Source: Scortum barcoo (taxonomy: Eukaryota > Chordata > Actinopteri > Centrarchiformes > Terapontidae). Taken from it: a stretch of DNA of 64,000 nucleotides. The stretch is from contig CM041533.1 of the NCBI GenBank assembly GCA_023238725.1, forward strand, positions 24,421,766 to 24,485,765, written 5' to 3'. Below, one piece after another: positions 60,061 through 64,000 of the stretch (the stretch's first letter is position 1; every line of letters begins with the position of its first letter). A program made the position numbers and the translations under genes. A model generated the notes under the pieces. That model was not told where the DNA came from, made no database searches, and saw only the letters and a list, made by a program, of their open reading frames with translations.

Positions 60061-61767
60061 CTGTGGATAGGAAGAGGAAAGAAGACAAACACAATGCAGA
60101 TACAGTAAGTGTTCAGAAAAGCCCAGAAAAAGAGTGAATGTATTTCTCAAACTGATTTTAAACTCCAACTATCTTACTGCAGCAGGTGTGAAGACTCCTG
60201 AAATGTGTACATATCCACATGTATATGAATAAACATCTTGAGTAGATTGCCAAAAAAGTGAAATCCAAAGATGTCACCTGCGGATGATATACTTCTTGCG
60301 AGGCTGTTTGACCTGGATGATGACAGAGATGATGAGCAGGATGACAACCAGGCCACAGGTTACTCCAATGATAGTGAGGTTAGTGTTATCCAGCGTGTCC
60401 AGGATACTGGCCTTCCTCTTCTCTGATTGGGAAGTAAAAAATGAAAGAGGAATGACTTAATGTTCAGCCACAGCCAGTATGCTGCTGAGTTTCCAGCCTG
60501 CCTCAGGTTACCTTTGCAGTGATTCTCATCCCATGGGTAAACACAGTTCTGGATACCATTGCAGACCAGGGTGTGGTTGATGCACATGTTGCTATGACAA
60601 AAGAAAGTGTCTCCCTCACACGGAGCTGAAAAACAAAAAGCACACGTCATGCAGCTGTTACAGTAGCATGCAAAAGTTAGGGAACCCTTGGTCAAAATTT
60701 CTGTTAATGTGAACAGTTAAGCAAGTGGAAAATGAAATAATCTCCAAAAGGCATAAAGTTAAACATGAAACACTAAAATCAGTGTATTATTTTTGTTTTG
60801 TACAATTTTAGAGTGAAAAAGGAAAAGCAGCACCCTGCAAAAGAATGGGAACCCCAGGAGACTTGAGCTCTCAGATAACTAAAGTATCAGACCTTAATTA
60901 ATCTGTTAGGGTAATGGCTTTTTCACAATCAACCTTAGGAAAGGCCAGGTGATCCAAATTTCAAAGCTTTATAAATATCCATGGGCTGAAAATGAAAATG
61001 ATTGACACCCACAAAGCAGGAGAAGGCTATAAGAAGATAGCAACGCGTTTTCAGGTACCAATTTCCTCAGTTTGAAATGTAATTAAGAAATGGCAGTTAA
61101 CAGGAACAGTGGAGGCCAAGATAAGGTCTGGAAGACCAAGAAAAATATGCTTGTAGGATTGCTAGAGAAGCAAGTCAGCACCCCCGTTTGACTGCAAAAG
61201 ACATCCAGGAAGATTTGGCAGACTCTGGAGTTGTGGCACACTGTTTAACTGTTTAGCGACAGCTACACAAATATGGCCTTCATGGAAGAGTCATCAGAAG
61301 GAAACTTCTCTTGCATCGACACCACAGAATTCAGCATCAGAGGTTTGTGAAAGGAACATTTAAAAAAGCCTGATGCATTTTGGAAACAAGTCCCAACTGT
61401 GTCTGTCTGAAATTTGGTGCTGGTGAGGCAACAGACAGGTTTTTTTTGTACTCACTGTGGAGAAGCTATCATTTAATTTTTGTGATTTCCATCTTCACAT
61501 ACAGACAAGGCACACCTGTAAATGAGAGCTTCACTCACGTTCGTGGAAGGTTGTGAAGAGGATCCTGAATTTGCTCTTCCTGCTTCCCTCGTCTGCCCAC
61601 AGTCTCACCACTCCTACAGATGATGCCAGCATGACATCGTTTGCCACGGTGGAGCAGAACTTGTTCTTCAGGTGCTCAACTGAACTGCTGCCGTCATAGA
61701 TGGCAACAAAGTTGCGCTTGCACTCGTTTGAGTTGTGCATCTCATACTCCAGAAAACGCATGTAGAT
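59523..61767 (-). CDS. neto1: NETO1-like neuropilin/tolloid-like receptor auxiliary protein, 3' part
   Basis: NETO proteins are single-pass auxiliary subunits of kainate (and NMDA) receptors with two CUB domains, an LDLa module, a membrane helix and a cytosolic tail. Exons in order: 61539-61767 (end of CUB2), 60512-60625 (LDLa), 60278-60422 (membrane segment), 59523-60060 (cytosolic tail). Phases are consistent. CUB2 has NFVAIYDGSSSVEHLKNKFC; LDLa has CEGDTFFCHSNMCINHTLVC then NGIQNCVYPWDENHCK with all six cysteines. NCVYPWDENHCKEKRK favours NETO1 over NETO2 (NCAYPW, EKKK). The membrane helix is LTIIGVTCGLVVILLIISVI. The signal peptide, CUB1 and the rest of CUB2 lie beyond 64000. Teleosts have several neto paralogues (a neto1-like copy is possible). 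Confidence 0.9.
60278..60422 (-). CDS. neto1: neto1-like transmembrane exon
   Basis: It begins with AG completing Glu and reads EKRKASILDTLDNTN. A hydrophobic helix of about 23 residues follows, then the basic stop-transfer QVKQPRKKYIIR. Phases agree with both neighbours. Confidence 0.92.
60661..61392 (+). mobile_element. truncated Tc1-like relic in neto1 intron
   Basis: It starts CAGTAGCATGCAAAAGTTAG directly after a TA. Its 5' non-coding leader and the start of a transposase (MIDTHKAGEGYKKIATRF, WQLTGTVEAK, SGRPRK) are those of a widespread fish Tc1 family. A stop codon interrupts the frame at 61073-61075. Similarity ends near the GGAAACAAGTCC motif (about 61392), so the catalytic part and right end are lost. 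It lies between the CUB2 and LDLa exons. Confidence 0.8.
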
Positions 61768-62071
61768 CTGTGGGTGAGACAGTGAGTAGAATCAAGAAGG
61801 TGTGCAGCAAATGGACCAGACTTTGATGACATTTACTGCTCGTGCCCCATCCTTCATAACTTGTTTTTTTTCTTCTAATGCTAATTAAAGGAATATATAA
61901 CATTTTAGTAAAGACAGGCATTTTGACTTTTGCTGATTCTGTGATGTTAACACTGACACTAAAATGCTCCCAGTTAAGCTCTACACTTAAAAACATACTT
62001 TAGTTGTACTTTTGAGTATATAGATTTTATACTACTTGATAATATTTCACTACAAGGAAATATACACTGCT

Positions 62072-62072
<1 letters not shown>

Positions 62073-62112
<40 letters not shown>
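62073..62112. repeat. 40-A homopolymer inside transposon terminus
   Basis: The short A run of the terminal inverted repeat has grown to 40 A bases; the other end of the same element has seven. Confidence 0.95.
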
Positions 62113-62114
<2 letters not shown>

Positions 62115-62328
62115 AACACTAAAATAACACATCCTAGATCTGAATGAAATATTCTTATTAAATACTTTGTTCTTTACATAGTTGGAATGTGCTGACAACA
62201 AAATCACACAAAAATCATCAATGGAAATCAAATTTATTAACCCATGGAGGTCTGGATTTGGAGTCACTAACACACTACAGGCTGATCCAACTTTGATGTA
62301 ATGTCCTTAAAACAAGTCAAAATGAGGC

Positions 62329-63322
62329 TCAGTAGTGTGTGTGGCCTCCACGTGCCTGTATGACCTCCCTACAGCACCTGGGCATGCTCCTGATGAGGTG
62401 GCGGATGGTCTCCTGAGGGATCTCCTCCCAGACCTGGACTAAAGCATCCGCCAACTCCTGGACAGTCTGTGGTGCAACGTGGTGTTGGTGGATGGAGCGA
62501 GACATGATGTTCCCAGATGTGCTCAATTGGATTCAGGTCTGGGGAACAGGGCGGGCCAGTCCATAGCATCAATGCCTTCGTCTTGCAGGAACTGCTGACA
62601 CACTCCAGCCACATGAGGTGTACCGCACCAGCATACGGTCTCACAAGGGGTCTGAGGATCTCATCTCGGTACCTAATGGCAGTCAGACTACCTCTGGCGA
62701 GCACATGGAGGGCTGTGCGGCCCCCCAAAGAAATGCCACCCCACACCATTACTGACCCACTGCCAAACCGGTCATGCTGGAGGATGTTGCAGGCAGCAGA
62801 ACGTTCTCCACGGCGTCTCCAGACTCTGTCACGTCTGTCACATGTGCTCAGTGTGAACCTGCTTTCATCTGTGAAGAGCACAGGGCGCCAGTGGCGAATT
62901 TGCCAATCTTGGTGTTCTCTGGCAAATGCCAAACGTCCTGCACGGTGTTGGGCTGTAAGCACAACCCCCACCTGTGGACGTCGGGCCCTCATACCACCCT
63001 CATGGAGTCTGTTTCTGACCGTTTGAGCAGACACATGCACATTTGTGGCCTGCTGGAGGTCATTTTGCAGGGCTCTGGCAGTGCTCCTCCTGTTCCTCCT
63101 TGCACAAAGGCGGAGGTAGCGGTCCTGCTGCTGGGTTGTTGCCCTCCTACGGCCTCCTCCACGTCTCCTGATGTACTGGCCTGTCTCCTGGTAGCGCCTC
63201 CATGCTCTGGACACTACACTGACAGACACAGCAAACCTTCTTGCCACAGCTCGCATTGATGTGCCATCCTGGATGAGCTGCACTACCTGAGCCACTTGTG
63301 TGGGTTGTAGACTCCGTCTCAT
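62329..63322 (-). pseudogene. Tc1-like transposase 2, deleted catalytic segment
   Basis: From MRRSLQPTQVAQVVQLIQDG the HTH region and the first catalytic Asp (LFTDESRF) are open through IRYRDEILRPLVRPYAGAV. At that point about 45 bases are missing relative to element 1, including the MHDNARPH segment with the second catalytic Asp. The frame is shifted, briefly returns at SPDLNPIEHIW, then shifts again, with the C-terminus (IRSMPRCCRE...HTHY) in a third reading ending at 62329. It cannot encode an active enzyme. Confidence 0.9.
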
Positions 63323-63622
63323 GCTACCACTAGAGTGAAAGCACCGCCAGCATTCAAAAGTGACCAAAACATCAGCCAGAAAGCACAGGAACTGAGAAGT
63401 GGTCTGTGGTCACCACCTGCAGAACCACTCCTTTATTGGGGGTGTCTTGCTAATTGCCTATAATTTCCACCTGTTGTCTATTCCATATTGCACAACAGCA
63501 TGTGAAATTGATTGTCAATCAGTGTTGCTTCCTAAGTGGACAGTTTGATTTCACAGAAGTGTGATTGACTTGGAGTTACATTGTATTGTTTAAGTGTTCC
63601 CTTTATTTTTTTGAGCAGTGTA

Positions 63623-64000
63623 TTTCCTGGTTATGGTTACCAGTCACTTTCTACATTATGAGTTTTTTTTTTAAAGGGTTATGGAAAACCCAACATCCCA
63701 CAACACTTTTGTTGCCATATTGTCTGCTTTGCATCTGCCCGAGCCTTCCAGTCTTTGTTTTCTGCCTGACTGACATTTTGCTTGCCCAGATTGACTGACT
63801 GCTACCTGGATAAGTTTGCCTGTTGTGACTGACTTGAGCCCTGCTTACTTTTTGATAAAAGTACAAGGGAACTTTTATCTTAACTTCTACAGCCAACATC
63901 CTCCAGTTATCCAGTTATTTCTTGGATGTGTTGGAAGTGCTTGAATGACATAGTACATTTTGGTCCAACCATCTAAAAGTTATATTAATTTTTTACACAG
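63623..64000 (-). other. neto1: neto1-like intron, right edge
   Basis: No exon seen; the next upstream neto1 exon must lie beyond the window. Confidence 0.6.

Larger units (their letters stand above)
62065..63620 (-). mobile_element. Tc1-like transposon 2, near full length, inactive
   Basis: The right end, inverted, is CACTGCTCAAAAAAATAAAG. The left end starts CACTGCTC at 62065 and then runs into 40 A bases before GGAACACT. TA duplications flank it at 62063-62064 and 63621-63622. Length 1556 bp. It is inserted in an intron of the neto1-like gene and its transposase is on the same (minus) strand. Confidence 0.92.

Noticed and set aside
59547..60137. 196-codon + strand open frame
   Set aside because: Antisense to the neto1-like last exon; the minus-strand frame matches NETO proteins and the plus one matches nothing.
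62517..63259. Long + strand open frames over Tc1 element 2
   Set aside because: Antisense shadows of the transposase coding region.

Overview
The window is nuclear DNA from a teleost fish, probably a percomorph. The exons encode vertebrate proteins with canonical GT-AG introns. The gene neighbourhood matches human chromosome 5p15 (CTNND2, ANKRD33B, MARCHF6, ATPSCKMT). The non-coding DNA carries CA/GT microsatellites, Tc1-like transposons and small interspersed elements that I recognise from percomorph genomes. No prokaryotic, viral, CRISPR or organellar feature was seen. Gene identities come from recalled vertebrate proteins and visible splice signals; no alignment was run.

Layout. 1-4037 is intron of ctnnd2, whose ten 3' coding exons lie on the + strand at 4038-20381, followed by a 3' UTR to about 21.95 kb. 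22-27 kb is intergenic between convergent genes. ankrd33b is complete on the - strand (27075-34054, 5 exons). 34-41.7 kb shows no gene. marchf6 is complete on the - strand (41691-53690, 26 coding exons). atpsckmt is complete on the - strand (54447-56244, 4 exons), less than 1 kb upstream of marchf6. 56.5-63.6 kb is rich in transposons: two near-full-length Tc1-like elements with broken transposases and a third truncated relic. The 3' part of a neto1-like gene (- strand, 59523-61767) lies among them; its 5' exons are outside the window.

The five genes do not form one pathway. ctnnd2 (synaptic adhesion, armadillo repeats) and neto1-like (kainate/NMDA receptor auxiliary subunit) are neuronal. 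marchf6 is an ER-membrane E3 ubiquitin ligase. atpsckmt is a mitochondrial lysine methyltransferase acting on ATP synthase subunit c. ankrd33b is a poorly characterised ankyrin-repeat protein. Their adjacency looks like inherited vertebrate synteny, except at the neto1 junction, where DAP, ROPN1L, CMBL and CCT5 of the human block are not seen.

Points most worth checking: a reading-phase conflict between two ctnnd2 exons (14962 to 17533), which implies an unseen microexon or a small indel; a longer-than-usual marchf6 C-terminus; a neto1-like tail that differs from the mammalian PDZ ligand; a fish-specific Asn/Ser/Gly insertion in ctnnd2; and a 73-codon ORF in an ankrd33b intron. I found no convincing new biological system.
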